The notes under the pieces were generated by a model. The model was given only the letters and a program-made list of their open reading frames with translations, searched no databases and was not told the origin of the DNA. This document shows positions 40,019 through 51,121 of a stretch of DNA of 64,000 nt, in pieces (positions within the stretch are counted from its first letter, which is position 1; each line of letters begins with the position of its first letter). The stretch spans positions 310,001 through 374,000 of the forward strand of contig CAVVUF010000001.1 of assembly GCA_963751425.1 (NCBI GenBank). Direction: 5' to 3'. The translations under genes were made by a program, and so were the position numbers. Source of the stretch: CAVVUF01 sp963751425 (lineage in GTDB: Bacteria > Chloroflexota > Anaerolineae > Anaerolineales > UBA4823).

Positions 40019-41022
40019 TGATCCATACAAACCTGATCAATGCATCAGCTCCCTTTAACGCCAAAGATATCCCCATCGATGAGGAGGGGAGAATTTATCA
40101 CCTGCAAGTGAAGCCGGGGCAAATCGCCCCCGACATCTTGCTGGTCGGCGACCCCGGGCGGGCTGAGTTCATCGGCTCAACCTTCCTGCGCGACCTGGAA
40201 TTTGAGCATGAGCACCGGGGACTGGTAACCATCACCGGAACTTCAGAAATCACAGGCGCACAGGCGACGATCATTTCACCGCTGAGGACAACGGTATCGA
40301 CCTCCGGGATGGGGACGCCTTCGCTCGAGATCATCCTGAACGAATTGGTTTTGCTGAATGAATTTGACTTCAAAAAAATGCAGCGAAAAACTGAATTCCC
40401 CAGGCTCCACATCATCCGGGTGGGCACTTCCGGCGAACTCCAGGCAGGCACGCAGGTAGGTACACCGATCATCACCACTTATGCCATTGGGTTGGATAAT
40501 ACCGGCATCTATTATGAGGCGCCCTATCCAGACGAGACCTGCCAGCGGCTTGAAGGGGAGCTGCATGAAAAGATCACCCAGGTCATGCACCCAGGCTCCC
40601 GGTTTTACGGAAAAATTCACCCTTATGTCGCCCGCGCCGAGCCGAGCCTGGTCAGCGCATTCGTAGAGGCTTCAAAAACGCTTGGCGTGCCCGTCAAAGC
40701 CGGGATGACGGTTTCCGCTCCCGGATTCTTTGCGCCTCAAGGTCGTGAAACCAGCCGCGTAATGCCCAGCCTGCCAGAGCTGGACAAGCTCTTCTCACAA
40801 TTTGATCCAAGAGTCGGAGATCAACGCATCGAAAATATGGAGATGGAATCCAGCTTCCTGCTGCACTTCCTGGGCGGGCTGGGATATTGGGCGGGATCCA
40901 TCTGCCCGGCCATCGCCAACCGCCGCCTGGACACCTTCGATCCCTCATATCAGAAGTCGATCGAGAATGCGACCAGAGTTGCCCTGCTGGCCTTGGCGAG
41001 GCTGCGAAACGAAAAAACATAA
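40018..41022 (+). CDS. Nucleoside phosphorylase (uridine-phosphorylase-like)
   Basis: This 334-residue protein has VGDPGRAEFI near residue 40, IIRVGTSGELQ near residue 130 and IENMEMESSFLLHFLGGLGY near residue 275, matching the PNP/UDP phosphorylase superfamily, in which Glu of MEMES binds the ribose. It would cleave nucleosides with phosphate in salvage. It is longer than E. coli Udp, mainly at the N-terminus. It overlaps the MBL-fold gene, so they may act together. Confidence 0.85.
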   Translation: MIHTNLINASAPFNAKDIPIDEEGRIYHLQVKPGQIAPDILLVGDPGRAEFIGSTFLRDLEFEHEHRGLVTITGTSEITGAQATIISPLRTTVSTSGMGTPSLEIILNELVLLNEFDFKKMQRKTEFPRLHIIRVGTSGELQAGTQVGTPIITTYAIGLDNTGIYYEAPYPDETCQRLEGELHEKITQVMHPGSRFYGKIHPYVARAEPSLVSAFVEASKTLGVPVKAGMTVSAPGFFAPQGRETSRVMPSLPELDKLFSQFDPRVGDQRIENMEMESSFLLHFLGGLGYWAGSICPAIANRRLDTFDPSYQKSIENATRVALLALARLRNEKT

Positions 41023-41065
41023 AGCTGCACTAAAGAGATGGGCTATGCAAATTGATCCTGCGTAA

Positions 41066-41085
41066 GGGCCCACGGCCGTGCGCCC
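41066..41085. repeat. GC-rich hairpin repeat (GGGC-CACGG family)
   Basis: GGGCCCACGG and CCGTGCGCCC form an imperfect hairpin around position 41075. It resembles the hairpins at 45149 and 53679 in its GGGGCG-type core. It lies between convergent and divergent gene spacers. Confidence 0.55.
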
Positions 41086-41195
41086 CAACAATTGATGAAA
41101 GAAAGAGTTGGTTTCGTCTATGGAGGAAGTTTGCCACTCAACCAGCGGTTATGCTTAAATGTGACCTTGCCAAATTAATCATCGTTAAGAATTAC

Positions 41196-41226
41196 TTGAC
41201 TTAGAGTAGACTCTAAGTGGTACACT
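41196..41226 (+). promoter_or_regulatory. MerR-type promoter with operator in a 19-bp spacer
   Basis: -35 TTGACT (41196-41201) and -10 TACACT (41221-41226) are spaced by 19 bases, the long spacer typical of MerR-activated promoters. A perfect palindrome CTTAGAGTAGACTCTAAG fills 41200-41217. The MerR gene starts 20 bases further on. Confidence 0.88.
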
Positions 41227-41245
41227 GTTTTTGCGAGGTGAAATG

Positions 41246-41650
41246 ATGAAGATTGCAGAAGTCAGTGAATGCTATGGTATTTCGCCGGATACGCTGCGTT
41301 ACTACGAACGCATTGGACTCATCCGGCCCGTAAATCGAAATGCAAGCGGCATCCGGGATTACAACGAAATTGATTTACGACGGGTTGAATTCATCAAATG
41401 CATGCGGAGCGCGGGGCTTCCCATTGAAGTGCTGATCGAGTATGTCGGACTGGTCCAGCAGGGCGACCAGACTATTGAGGCCAGGAAAGAAATCCTGAAG
41501 GAGCAGCGGGAGCTGCTTGCAGCCAGGATGAAAGAAATGCAAAAAACACTGGACATCCTGGACCACAAAATTGAAGTGTATGAAAACGCGGTTTTGAAAA
41601 GAGAGAAAGAAATGCTTCAAACCGAAGATCAAGTCGCAGAAATCATCTGA
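41246..41650 (+). CDS. MerR-family transcriptional regulator
   Basis: About 134 residues. The helix-turn-helix has MKIAEVSECYGISPDTLRYYERIGLI, then RNASGIRDYNE, and a long dimerising coiled coil follows (REILLAARMKEMQKTLD). There are no cysteines for metal binding in the usual place, so it is of the small-molecule or aldehyde-responsive type (AdhR-like), not the Hg/Cu type. ATG 41246 is favoured because GAGGTG ends at 41240; ATG 41243 is possible. Its own promoter carries a perfect operator, so autoregulation is likely. The following aldo/keto reductase is the probable target. Confidence 0.88.
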   Translation: MKIAEVSECYGISPDTLRYYERIGLIRPVNRNASGIRDYNEIDLRRVEFIKCMRSAGLPIEVLIEYVGLVQQGDQTIEARKEILKEQRELLAARMKEMQKTLDILDHKIEVYENAVLKREKEMLQTEDQVAEII

Positions 41651-41674
41651 TTACAAAAAGCAGGAGTTAAGAAA

Positions 41675-42673
41675 ATGCAAAAACGAAAACTTGGAAGCAG
41701 CAGCCTGGAAGTCTCGGCACTTGGGCTCGGCTGCATGAGAATGAGCCATGATGAAAGCCCGATCCCCGACAAGCAGGAGATGATCGCCTTTCTTCACGCG
41801 GCGGTCGAGCGCGGCATCACCTTCTTCGATACGGCCGAAGTCTATGGTCCATTCATCAACGAAGAACTGCTTGGTGAAGCGCTTTCTCCTTTCCGTGGGC
41901 AGGTGGTGATCGCCACCAAGTTCGGGTTCAAACACGATCCCCAAAAGGGGCCAAGTCCGGCGGTTGGCCTGGACAGCCGGCCAGAGCAGATCAAGCGGGT
42001 CGCTGAGGCATCCCTCAAGCGCCTCAAGGTGGAGGCCATCGATCTGTTCTATCAGCACCGGGTTGACCCGAACGTGCCCATCGAAGACGTGGCAGGAGCG
42101 GTGAAGGATTTGATACAGGCAGGCAAGGTGAAGCACTTTGGCCTTTCAGAAGCCGGCGCAGAAACCATCCGGCGCGCCTACGCAGTCCAACCCGTCACCG
42201 CGGTGCAAAGCGAATACTCGCTGTGGTGGAGAGAGGTTGAAGCAGAGGTGCTGCCAGCATGCGAGGATCTCGGCATCGGCTTCGTGCCGTTCAGCCCCCT
42301 GGGCAGGGGCTATCTCACGGGTAAGATCGACGAAAACACAACCTTTGCCAGTGTTGATATCCGCAGCCGCCTGCCGCGCTATACGCCGGAGGCGCTGAAA
42401 GCAAACCGGGTGGTCATCGATCTGCTTGCCAGGATCGGAGAACAGAAGGGAGCGACACCGGCTCAGATCGCCCTCGCCTGGCTGCTCGCCCAGAAGCCGT
42501 GGATTGTTCCCATCCCGGGCAGCCGCAAGCTCGAGCGCCTGGATGAGAACATCGGCGCGCTGGCTGTTGAGCTCACGTCTGACGATCTGCAGGAGATCCA
42601 AAATGCCATTTCAAAGATCACGGTACAAGGCGACCGCTATCCCGCAGAACTGACGAAGCAAACGAATCGCTGA
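41675..42673 (+). CDS. Aldo/keto reductase
   Basis: This 332-residue TIM-barrel oxidoreductase has the tetrad Asp52, Tyr57 (FFDTAEVYG), Lys82 (VIATKFG) and His128 (LFYQHRVD). The C-terminal NADPH-binding block IPGSRKLERLDENIGAL is present. It resembles AKR13 members that reduce aldehydes or methylglyoxal. It begins 24 bases after the MerR gene and is the best candidate for MerR control. Confidence 0.9.
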   Translation: MQKRKLGSSSLEVSALGLGCMRMSHDESPIPDKQEMIAFLHAAVERGITFFDTAEVYGPFINEELLGEALSPFRGQVVIATKFGFKHDPQKGPSPAVGLDSRPEQIKRVAEASLKRLKVEAIDLFYQHRVDPNVPIEDVAGAVKDLIQAGKVKHFGLSEAGAETIRRAYAVQPVTAVQSEYSLWWREVEAEVLPACEDLGIGFVPFSPLGRGYLTGKIDENTTFASVDIRSRLPRYTPEALKANRVVIDLLARIGEQKGATPAQIALAWLLAQKPWIVPIPGSRKLERLDENIGALAVELTSDDLQEIQNAISKITVQGDRYPAELTKQTNR

Positions 42674-42727
42674 ACTTGTAGTGGAGCACTTAACCGAAGT
42701 CGTGCCAAATTATAAGGAGATGAGCGA

Positions 42728-43114
42728 ATGACTACATGGACGAGCGACGAGCTCAACAAGATCGGAGACGCGGAAGAGCTGCAGATTGCCGCACTGCGAG
42801 GCGACGGCACGCTGCGCAAACCGGTGATCATTTGGGTTGTGCGCCTCGGCGATGACCTCTACGTCCGGTCCGTTAACGGACGCAGCTCTGGTTGGTTCCG
42901 CGGCGTTCTGGTGCGGCATGAAGGGCGCATCTGGGCTGGCGGCGTGGAGAAGGATGTCTCCTTTGTAGAGGAGCCCTCCCCTGAGGTCAACGATCAAATC
43001 GACGCGGCCTACAGCCTCAAGTACCGCCGCTATCCCCAGTATGTGGCCCCTTTATTTGTGCCTGAGGCGCGCCTCGCCACCATCAAACTGGTGCCGCGTG
43101 CAATTATCCCTTAG
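42728..43114 (+). CDS. DUF2255 family protein
   Basis: This 128-residue soluble protein has the DUF2255 signature W(T)xDELNKIGDAEELQIAALR at the start and RPxxxWVV-DDLYVRSVNG-GWFRG in the middle. The function of the family is not known; related proteins are flavin-reductase-like. It lies between aldo/keto reductase genes and is probably co-transcribed. Confidence 0.8.
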   Translation: MTTWTSDELNKIGDAEELQIAALRGDGTLRKPVIIWVVRLGDDLYVRSVNGRSSGWFRGVLVRHEGRIWAGGVEKDVSFVEEPSPEVNDQIDAAYSLKYRRYPQYVAPLFVPEARLATIKLVPRAIIP

Positions 43115-43148
43115 TCAATTCTAGATAATCATCGGATAGGAGAAAACA

Positions 43149-44132
<984 letters not shown>

Positions 44133-44147
44133 TTAAGGAGACGTACT

Positions 44148-45126
<979 letters not shown>

Positions 45127-45148
45127 TTTTCCAAAACAGAATCCTTAT

Positions 45149-45177
45149 TGTAGGGGCGTGGTAACCACACCCCTACA
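45149..45177. repeat. GTAGGGGCG hairpin repeat
   Basis: TGTAGGGGCGTGG and CCACACCCCTACA form an almost perfect stem around GTAA, followed downstream by GACC. It belongs to the same dispersed GGGGCG hairpin class as those at 41066 and 53679. Confidence 0.65.
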
Positions 45178-45245
45178 GACCTCGTTAACAAGGTAAAATG
45201 TGTTTCGATCAAAACCTGTTCATTCTAACTGCATGGAATGTTTGA

Positions 45246-46052
45246 ATGATGAATAGCGGCCCGAAAACACCTGCAAGAAAATGGAATGCAGAAGATTATG
45301 CCCAAAATGCTTCTGCCCAAAGAGGTTGGGCGAATGAGCTGATCGAGAAGCTGGCTTTACAGGGACATGAAGCCCTGCTCGATATCGGCTGCGGAGATGG
45401 TCTGATCACCGATGAGCTCGCCAGGCGCCTGCCAGCCGGCTCCGTCACCGGCATCGATGCTTCTGAAAGCATGATCGCCCTGGCCCGGAAATCTTATGCG
45501 AGGTCCAACCTGGCCTTCTTGGTGATGGACGCCACCGACATCCACCTGGACCGGAAATTTGAGGTTGCCTTTTCCAATGCCACTTTGCATTGGGTGAAAG
45601 ATCACCTGGCTGTTTTGAAAAGCTTGCGGAAGCATTTAAATCCCGGGGCGAAAATCCTATTCCAAATGGGCGGTTATGGGAATGTCCTCATCATCCTCGA
45701 GGTCATCGACCGGATCATCCTGTCCGGCAGGTGGGAAGCGTATTTCAAAGACTTCATCTACCCCTATTATTTCCCCGCCGTTGAACCCTACGAGCAGTGG
45801 CTGCCAGCCGCAGGTTACGAAGTCGACCGCATCCAGCTCATCCCAAAGGATATGGTCCATCAAAGCCCAGATGGTCTGAAAGGCTGGCTGCGCTCCACCT
45901 GGTTCCCTTATACCGACTGTCTGCCTGCGCACTTCCGCGAAAACTTTCTGTCTGAAATTGTCAGCCGCTACCTTGAGCGTAAACCCGTCAATTCAGCAGG
46001 GCGAACGCATGTGGATATGGTCCGGCTCGAGGTGGAAGCGCATGCAAAATAA
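45246..46052 (+). CDS. SAM-dependent methyltransferase (trans-aconitate-type)
   Basis: About 268 residues. Motif I LLDIGCGDGLITDEL near residue 38 and the acidic GIDASESMIALA follow the class I plan; SNATLHWVKDH marks the second block and resembles trans-aconitate methyltransferase. It begins a run of close genes that reaches 47293. It is cytosolic and the acceptor is unknown. Confidence 0.8.
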   Translation: MMNSGPKTPARKWNAEDYAQNASAQRGWANELIEKLALQGHEALLDIGCGDGLITDELARRLPAGSVTGIDASESMIALARKSYARSNLAFLVMDATDIHLDRKFEVAFSNATLHWVKDHLAVLKSLRKHLNPGAKILFQMGGYGNVLIILEVIDRIILSGRWEAYFKDFIYPYYFPAVEPYEQWLPAAGYEVDRIQLIPKDMVHQSPDGLKGWLRSTWFPYTDCLPAHFRENFLSEIVSRYLERKPVNSAGRTHVDMVRLEVEAHAK

Positions 46053-46064
46053 AGGAGAATTCCG

Positions 46065-46766
46065 ATGCTCGACACACACTTGATCCTCATCGAAGGCCCA
46101 CCCGGCTCCGGCAAATCGACCACCGCCGAGCTCCTGACCGCCGAAATCGCTAAGACAGGCATAGCCTGCCAGTGCTTCCAGGAATGGCATCCCGATCACC
46201 CGATTGCCATCGGCAGCGATTTGGATTTGGAGCAGGTAGTATCCACCGCCATCGCCCGCGAGGGCGAGGTCCTGCGGCAGTGGCAGCATTTCGCTCAATC
46301 CAGGCGGGAGAGTGAGGGGGTAACCGTCATGGAGAGCCGGTTTTGGCAGACCAGCGTGATGCTGATGTATGCCGCCGGCAGCCCGCTGGAACGCGTCCTA
46401 AACAGCAACCGGCAGGTTGCGCAGGCCGTCCTGCCTTTGAAACCCGCCCTGATCTACTTCGCCATGGATGACCTGCGCGCGTTAACCACCCAGACCATCG
46501 AGCTCAAAGAAGCCGAATGGCAGCGGGCGGGCTTTCCGGGCACCTGGGTGGGGCATATCTATACCGCCCTCGAGGATCAAAAATGGTTTACGCGGCGCGG
46601 CCTAACAGGCTTGGAAGCCTACCTGGCTTTCCTGGAAGAATGGGCCCAGGTCAGCCAGCAGCTCTATGACGGGCTGCCCTTCTCTAAGATCACCATCCGG
46701 AATCCCTACCTGGATTGGAGCGCAGCCATGGGGCAGATGCGTGAATTCCTGGGTCTGCCCCAATGA
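46065..46766 (+). CDS. P-loop kinase-like protein
   Basis: This 233-residue protein has a Walker A GPPGSGKST at residues 11-19 in HLILIEGPPGSGKST and an FQEWHPDHP loop. A later ESRFWQTSVMLMY resembles the base-binding region of thymidylate or nucleoside kinases. The exact substrate is unclear. It ends with a 4-base overlap of the GNAT gene, starting at 46763. Confidence 0.7.
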   Translation: MLDTHLILIEGPPGSGKSTTAELLTAEIAKTGIACQCFQEWHPDHPIAIGSDLDLEQVVSTAIAREGEVLRQWQHFAQSRRESEGVTVMESRFWQTSVMLMYAAGSPLERVLNSNRQVAQAVLPLKPALIYFAMDDLRALTTQTIELKEAEWQRAGFPGTWVGHIYTALEDQKWFTRRGLTGLEAYLAFLEEWAQVSQQLYDGLPFSKITIRNPYLDWSAAMGQMREFLGLPQ

Positions 46767-47293
46767 ATCCCAGTGGGGACTTTGACCCAGCCCTGGAGGG
46801 GGTCACCTTCCAGCGCTTAACCATAGGAGAAATCGAGGCCATTCAAAAGCTCCTCGACCAGTGCCTGGATTTCATGCTGCTGGTCGATGGGCATGCCGCC
46901 GACTTGAAATCGACCGAGGAAGACTTTCTCTTCGTCCCGGACGGGAAATCACCGGAAGACAAATTCGTATATGGCATCTTCGACCCTCAGAACGCCTTGG
47001 TTGGCTTGTTGGATACCCTGCACGGCTACCCCGATGAAAGCGCTTGGTGGATCGGCCTGCTCCTGCTGGCACCCCAGGTGCGCTCTCAGGGACTGGGGCA
47101 AAAAGTTGTGGAGGCCTTAGCCGGATATGCCCAAACCAGCGGGGCTCAGACGCTCATGCTGGGGGTGGTGGAGGATAACGAGCGCGCAACCAAATTCTGG
47201 ATGCGGTTGGGGTTTGAATTTGTGCGCCAGACCGAGCCGCAGCAGTTCGGGGAGAAAACGCAGAGGGTGAACGTGATGCGGAAGAGGCTGTAA
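46763..47293 (+). CDS. GNAT-family N-acetyltransferase
   Basis: This 176-residue protein has the acetyl-CoA loop PQVRSQGLGQKVVEALAGYA near residue 112 and VVEDNERATKFWMRLGFEFV near residue 140. It overlaps the P-loop kinase gene by 4 bases, and the two are translationally coupled. The substrate is unknown. Confidence 0.85.
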   Translation: MNPSGDFDPALEGVTFQRLTIGEIEAIQKLLDQCLDFMLLVDGHAADLKSTEEDFLFVPDGKSPEDKFVYGIFDPQNALVGLLDTLHGYPDESAWWIGLLLLAPQVRSQGLGQKVVEALAGYAQTSGAQTLMLGVVEDNERATKFWMRLGFEFVRQTEPQQFGEKTQRVNVMRKRL

Positions 47294-47424
47294 GATTATA
47301 GGATGTCTTAATGGGGCAGGGCTTTTCAACCCTTGACGTCTGTTTTATCGTTTATTTATTAGGTGACGATGCGAAAATAAGGTAAATCTGCAGCAAATTT
47401 TTGTGATTTTGGGAGGGCAATAAC

Positions 47425-49371
47425 ATGACGCAAAAAAAGTTTTGGATTACATTCGGTTTTCTGCTTGCAATTATAATCACATTCCTTTGGTTATTCCCGG
47501 CACTCAAGACCTCCGCCCAACCGTCTGCCAGCGTGTTTACGGACATCAACGCTGGGCTGGAAGGAGGCAATTACGCTTCCGCGGCCTGGGGAGATTACGA
47601 CAAGGATGGTGATCTCGATGTGCTCGTCTCGGGCGCAGCAGACAGCGGATATATCACGAAGGTGTACCGGAACGATGCAGGCGTTTTTGTCGAGGCGAAT
47701 GCCGGGCTGATGGGAGCCTGGCAAGGATCTGTCGACTGGGGAGACTACGATAACGACAATGATTTGGATATCCTCCTGACCGGAGAAGGTCCCATTGGCA
47801 AAATCACCAAAATCTATCGAAACGACCAGGGGGTTTTCACCGACACCACCATCAGCCTGCCGGGGGTTTCTCAAGGAGCTGCCAAATGGGGAGATTATGA
47901 CCAGGATGGTGACCTGGATATCGTTCTCGCTGGAGAAGCCACATATTCTACAGTTACCATTTATCGAAACAACCAGGGGGTTTTTTCAGAGATGGTGAAT
48001 ACTTATTATATGTGGGGGACATATCAAAGCTCAGCCGCCTGGGGGGATTATGACAACGACGAGGATATGGACCTGGCGGTTTCAGGAACTGGTTCATGGA
48101 TCTATAAAAACGCAAACGGTGTTTTTATGGATATGAATGCAAACCTTGGACAGGTTTTTTATGGATCCGTCGACTGGGGAGACTGCGACTCGGATGGCGA
48201 TTTAGATCTTCTTTTCAACAGCAGTAATTATGGTTACCCTCCCAACCTAATGGTTTTAGAATATGCGAACAATGGCTTCACCCCTCATTACCTAGCTCCG
48301 AATGGAACGCAATACGGCAATGCGACCTGGGGAGATTATGATAATGATGGTGATCTGGATATCGTGATCTTAGGTGATCCAACTACTTTTAAAGTCTATC
48401 AGAACAACGGCAGTTTTGATTTCACCGATATCTCGGCAGGCCTACCTTACATTCACAACGGCGCAACAGCTTGGGGAGATTACAATAACGATGGGAGGTT
48501 AGATATTCTTGCCTCAGGTGAAACATCCCTCTATGCACGCGTGACAAAAATTTTCCAGAGTCATTCAGTCATTACCAACACCGTGCCTACTGCGCCGGTG
48601 GGTTTGATCGCCTCAACCGGTCCCTATACTGCAACTCTGAGTTGGGACCCTGCCACGGACCTGCAGACTCCGCAGAATGGGCTAACCTACAACTTACGCA
48701 TTGGAACAGTTCCTGGTGGAACCGATATCCTTTCTCCTATGGCTGATCTTTCTACAGGATACCGACACATCCCGCGCCAGGGCAATGGAGGCCTCGGCAC
48801 ACGTTATACAATCCACGGGCTGACACCTGGCGCGACTTATTATTGGAGCGTACAGGCCGTGGATACAGCCTTTGCCGGGTCTGGCTTCTCATCTGAGGGC
48901 AGCTTTACCACCCCGAAAATCTATTTTGCCTACCTGCCCCTGGTTGAAAATTTGTTTCCGGTATACATTCCACCCGGACATTATCCGGTAAACCGGTGCG
49001 TGAATAGTGATCTATACATCCAAAGCACGTATGTCGGAATTTTGACGGAGTGCGTACCCAGTGTGCTAATCGGCCCGAACGGTTATATGCAGTTCAACTT
49101 CACCTGGAGCCTGGATTATACTAGTCCGATGACTCCAATCATTAAATACTCTGATGCATACAATTACAATATGTTCATTCGAGATAACCTCGGAAACCGG
49201 TACAATCATACCGAAGTCGGTGGCGCCGCCGCCCAAGATACAAGGATGTACGATAATACGCCCATCGAGGGTTGGTTCCTGTTCATCCCAGCCAAGCAAA
49301 ATGCGACGACTTTTGCATTTTATGACAATGACCAGGCCGCGGTGATCAATAACATCGTTCTCGCGCCTTAG
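47425..49371 (+). CDS. Exported FG-GAP/VCBS propeller protein with added C-terminal domain
   Basis: This 648-residue protein starts with a signal anchor (FWITFGFLLAIIITFLWLF). Seven FG-GAP-like repeats follow, each with (A/V)xWGDYDxDGDLDIL where the DxDxD is a calcium-binding loop. Seven repeats fit one seven-bladed propeller. A fibronectin III-like domain lies at about residues 395-495. After KIYFAYLPLVENLFP comes an extra domain of about 140 residues with several Tyr residues. The surface-tail motif is therefore internal here. The likely role is calcium-dependent surface adhesion. Confidence 0.85.
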   Translation: MTQKKFWITFGFLLAIIITFLWLFPALKTSAQPSASVFTDINAGLEGGNYASAAWGDYDKDGDLDVLVSGAADSGYITKVYRNDAGVFVEANAGLMGAWQGSVDWGDYDNDNDLDILLTGEGPIGKITKIYRNDQGVFTDTTISLPGVSQGAAKWGDYDQDGDLDIVLAGEATYSTVTIYRNNQGVFSEMVNTYYMWGTYQSSAAWGDYDNDEDMDLAVSGTGSWIYKNANGVFMDMNANLGQVFYGSVDWGDCDSDGDLDLLFNSSNYGYPPNLMVLEYANNGFTPHYLAPNGTQYGNATWGDYDNDGDLDIVILGDPTTFKVYQNNGSFDFTDISAGLPYIHNGATAWGDYNNDGRLDILASGETSLYARVTKIFQSHSVITNTVPTAPVGLIASTGPYTATLSWDPATDLQTPQNGLTYNLRIGTVPGGTDILSPMADLSTGYRHIPRQGNGGLGTRYTIHGLTPGATYYWSVQAVDTAFAGSGFSSEGSFTTPKIYFAYLPLVENLFPVYIPPGHYPVNRCVNSDLYIQSTYVGILTECVPSVLIGPNGYMQFNFTWSLDYTSPMTPIIKYSDAYNYNMFIRDNLGNRYNHTEVGGAAAQDTRMYDNTPIEGWFLFIPAKQNATTFAFYDNDQAAVINNIVLAP

Positions 49372-49472
49372 TCGGGGTATAACCTGGCATATACATAAAC
49401 CCATAAAAGAGGTTCGATGCCTGAAAAGTTACTTTAATTTTAGGCTAGCGAATTGAAAGGTGTAATTCTATT

Positions 49473-50420
49473 CTATTCAAGCAAAGAGTCCTGGTAAGCG
49501 CTTGCCAGGCATGCAATATGGCTGCCATCGGTACCGCAGCACCCCCCCATGATCGGAGTATGGAAAAGCTGGTAGGCCTGGATCATTAGTCCTGCCAGGA
49601 TTTCAGGCTGTTCGGTTTCTAATACAACCATCTCATCTAATTCTTTAGGATCTCGGGCAGAGGTATTTGCTTGAAAGCTTAGTATGCGAAGGAGCAGCTC
49701 TGGTTTGCGCTTTTCGAGCCTTGTCATTGCATCGATGAAGACAGCCGGATGAACGCAGTTGATGGCATAACCGGTGGGTTGGCGGTGGCTGGCTTGGTCG
49801 ATCGTTTCGATCGCCTGCCCCAAAGACGTACCATCGAGCAATGTCCCATCCCGGCGGACGACAAAACTGAGCACGTAGGGCAGATCTAATTTTCCCATCG
49901 CTGCTGCAATTCCTTGCGCTTCTGAGAGAGCCGGCAGCGTAGCCGCAAAAAGGATATCTACATCAGCTTCAGCCAGTGCCTCCAGCTGGGGAGTGTGGAA
50001 TCGTTCGGCCTCAACGGCAGGGAGCGCTTCTTCCGGTAAATACGCATCCCCACTTGGCCCAATCTGACCACCGATTAATATCGGATAGGCGTTTTCGCCG
50101 TAGCTCTCACGCAACCTGATCAAAAACCGGGCGTTATCCTGGTTGACCGGATAAGATTTGAACCTGGATTGTTGAACACGATCCTGGTTGGCTCGCCAGG
50201 TATCGGTCAGCGCTAACATCGGCAAGTGATTGCGTTGACCGATATCAAGATACTCGCGATGGACTTGCTCTAAAATCGGTGAGAATCTGGCATCGTAAAT
50301 CAAGGAGGCATGGAAAATGTAAGGATCGACTTCAACTCCAGGATGCCGCCGCAGCCGTTCATAAATGGAACCTTCAGAAAGAGTTAAAGAACCCGTTTGT
50401 ACGAACTGTTCAAATTGCAT
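49473..50420 (-). CDS. Homocysteine S-methyltransferase family protein
   Basis: About 315 residues. ATG 50420 (minus strand) follows TTGGAGAA; a TTG 12 bases further upstream is possible. The zinc ligands are Cys in YAINCVHP (near residue 222) and the pair in MGGCCGTDGSH (near residue 290), the hallmark of this barrel family. It transfers a methyl group to homocysteine or a related thiol. It is flanked by plus-strand genes on both sides and stands alone. Confidence 0.85.
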   Translation of the reverse strand: MQFEQFVQTGSLTLSEGSIYERLRRHPGVEVDPYIFHASLIYDARFSPILEQVHREYLDIGQRNHLPMLALTDTWRANQDRVQQSRFKSYPVNQDNARFLIRLRESYGENAYPILIGGQIGPSGDAYLPEEALPAVEAERFHTPQLEALAEADVDILFAATLPALSEAQGIAAAMGKLDLPYVLSFVVRRDGTLLDGTSLGQAIETIDQASHRQPTGYAINCVHPAVFIDAMTRLEKRKPELLLRILSFQANTSARDPKELDEMVVLETEQPEILAGLMIQAYQLFHTPIMGGCCGTDGSHIACLASAYQDSLLE

Positions 50421-50592
50421 GAACTTCTCCAATTTAATTCTTCCCTGGTTTGAGATCGATCACATCTAAGGAATCTATCATCTACTATTTTTGTCTATTA
50501 TATCTTATAATAAAAAAGTCCTACGCAATGATTCTTTTGGTGAAAATGAAGACTATTTTTATGAAATGCTACAATAGAAAGTGAGGTAATTG

Positions 50593-50667
50593 ATGAACAT
50601 TCCAATTTTATTAAATAGCATGCTTGGTAACTGGCAGGCAACCAACCGGCTGTGGCTTAAATTATGA
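50593..50667 (+). pseudogene. 24-residue remnant resembling the start of a lipocalin-like gene
   Basis: After GAGGTAATTG the frame reads MNIPILLNSMLGNWQATN and ends RLWLKL. The LLGNWQATNRLWL block resembles the start of DUF1579-type lipocalin-like domains (LLGxWxGTNRLWL). The stop overlaps the start of the DUF1801 gene (ATGA at 50664-50667). The rest of the domain is missing, so it is a truncated gene or a leader peptide. Confidence 0.4.
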
Positions 50668-51044
50668 AAACGAACCAAACCCCGCCTCAAAATATCGATG
50701 AATATATCGCAGGCTTTCCAAGCGACATTCAGGAGATTCTGCAAAAGATCAGGATAACGATTAAAACCGCCGCGCCTGAAGCGGAAGAAACCATTTCATA
50801 CAAAATGCCGACCTTTAATTTTAAAGGGTATTTGGTGTATTTCGCTGCCTACAAAGCACACATCGGTTTTTATCCAGCCCCACGCGGATATGAAGAATTT
50901 AAAGAGGAGATCGCTGCCTATGGAGGAGGCAAGGGCACACTGCAGTTTCCCTACGATAAGCCCATTCCATACGATTTGATCAGTAGAATTGTGAAGCGGC
51001 GAGTGCAGGAGAATTTGGAAAAAGCCAACCATAAGGAAAAATAA
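50664..51044 (+). CDS. DUF1801 (YdhG-like) family protein
   Basis: This 126-residue protein has IDEYIAGFPSDIQEILQKIR, TISYKMPTFNF and HIGFYPAPRGYEEF, the typical blocks of DUF1801 (domain of unknown function). It is soluble and of unknown role. Its start overlaps the stop of the 24-residue remnant. Confidence 0.85.
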   Translation: MKTNQTPPQNIDEYIAGFPSDIQEILQKIRITIKTAAPEAEETISYKMPTFNFKGYLVYFAAYKAHIGFYPAPRGYEEFKEEIAAYGGGKGTLQFPYDKPIPYDLISRIVKRRVQENLEKANHKEK

Positions 51045-51121
51045 TAAAATGCAAAGTAGAAGATCGTTCTGGTCGTATTACGGTATGTTCTTAATTTTCA
51101 ATCGATAACTTCGGAGCCAAG

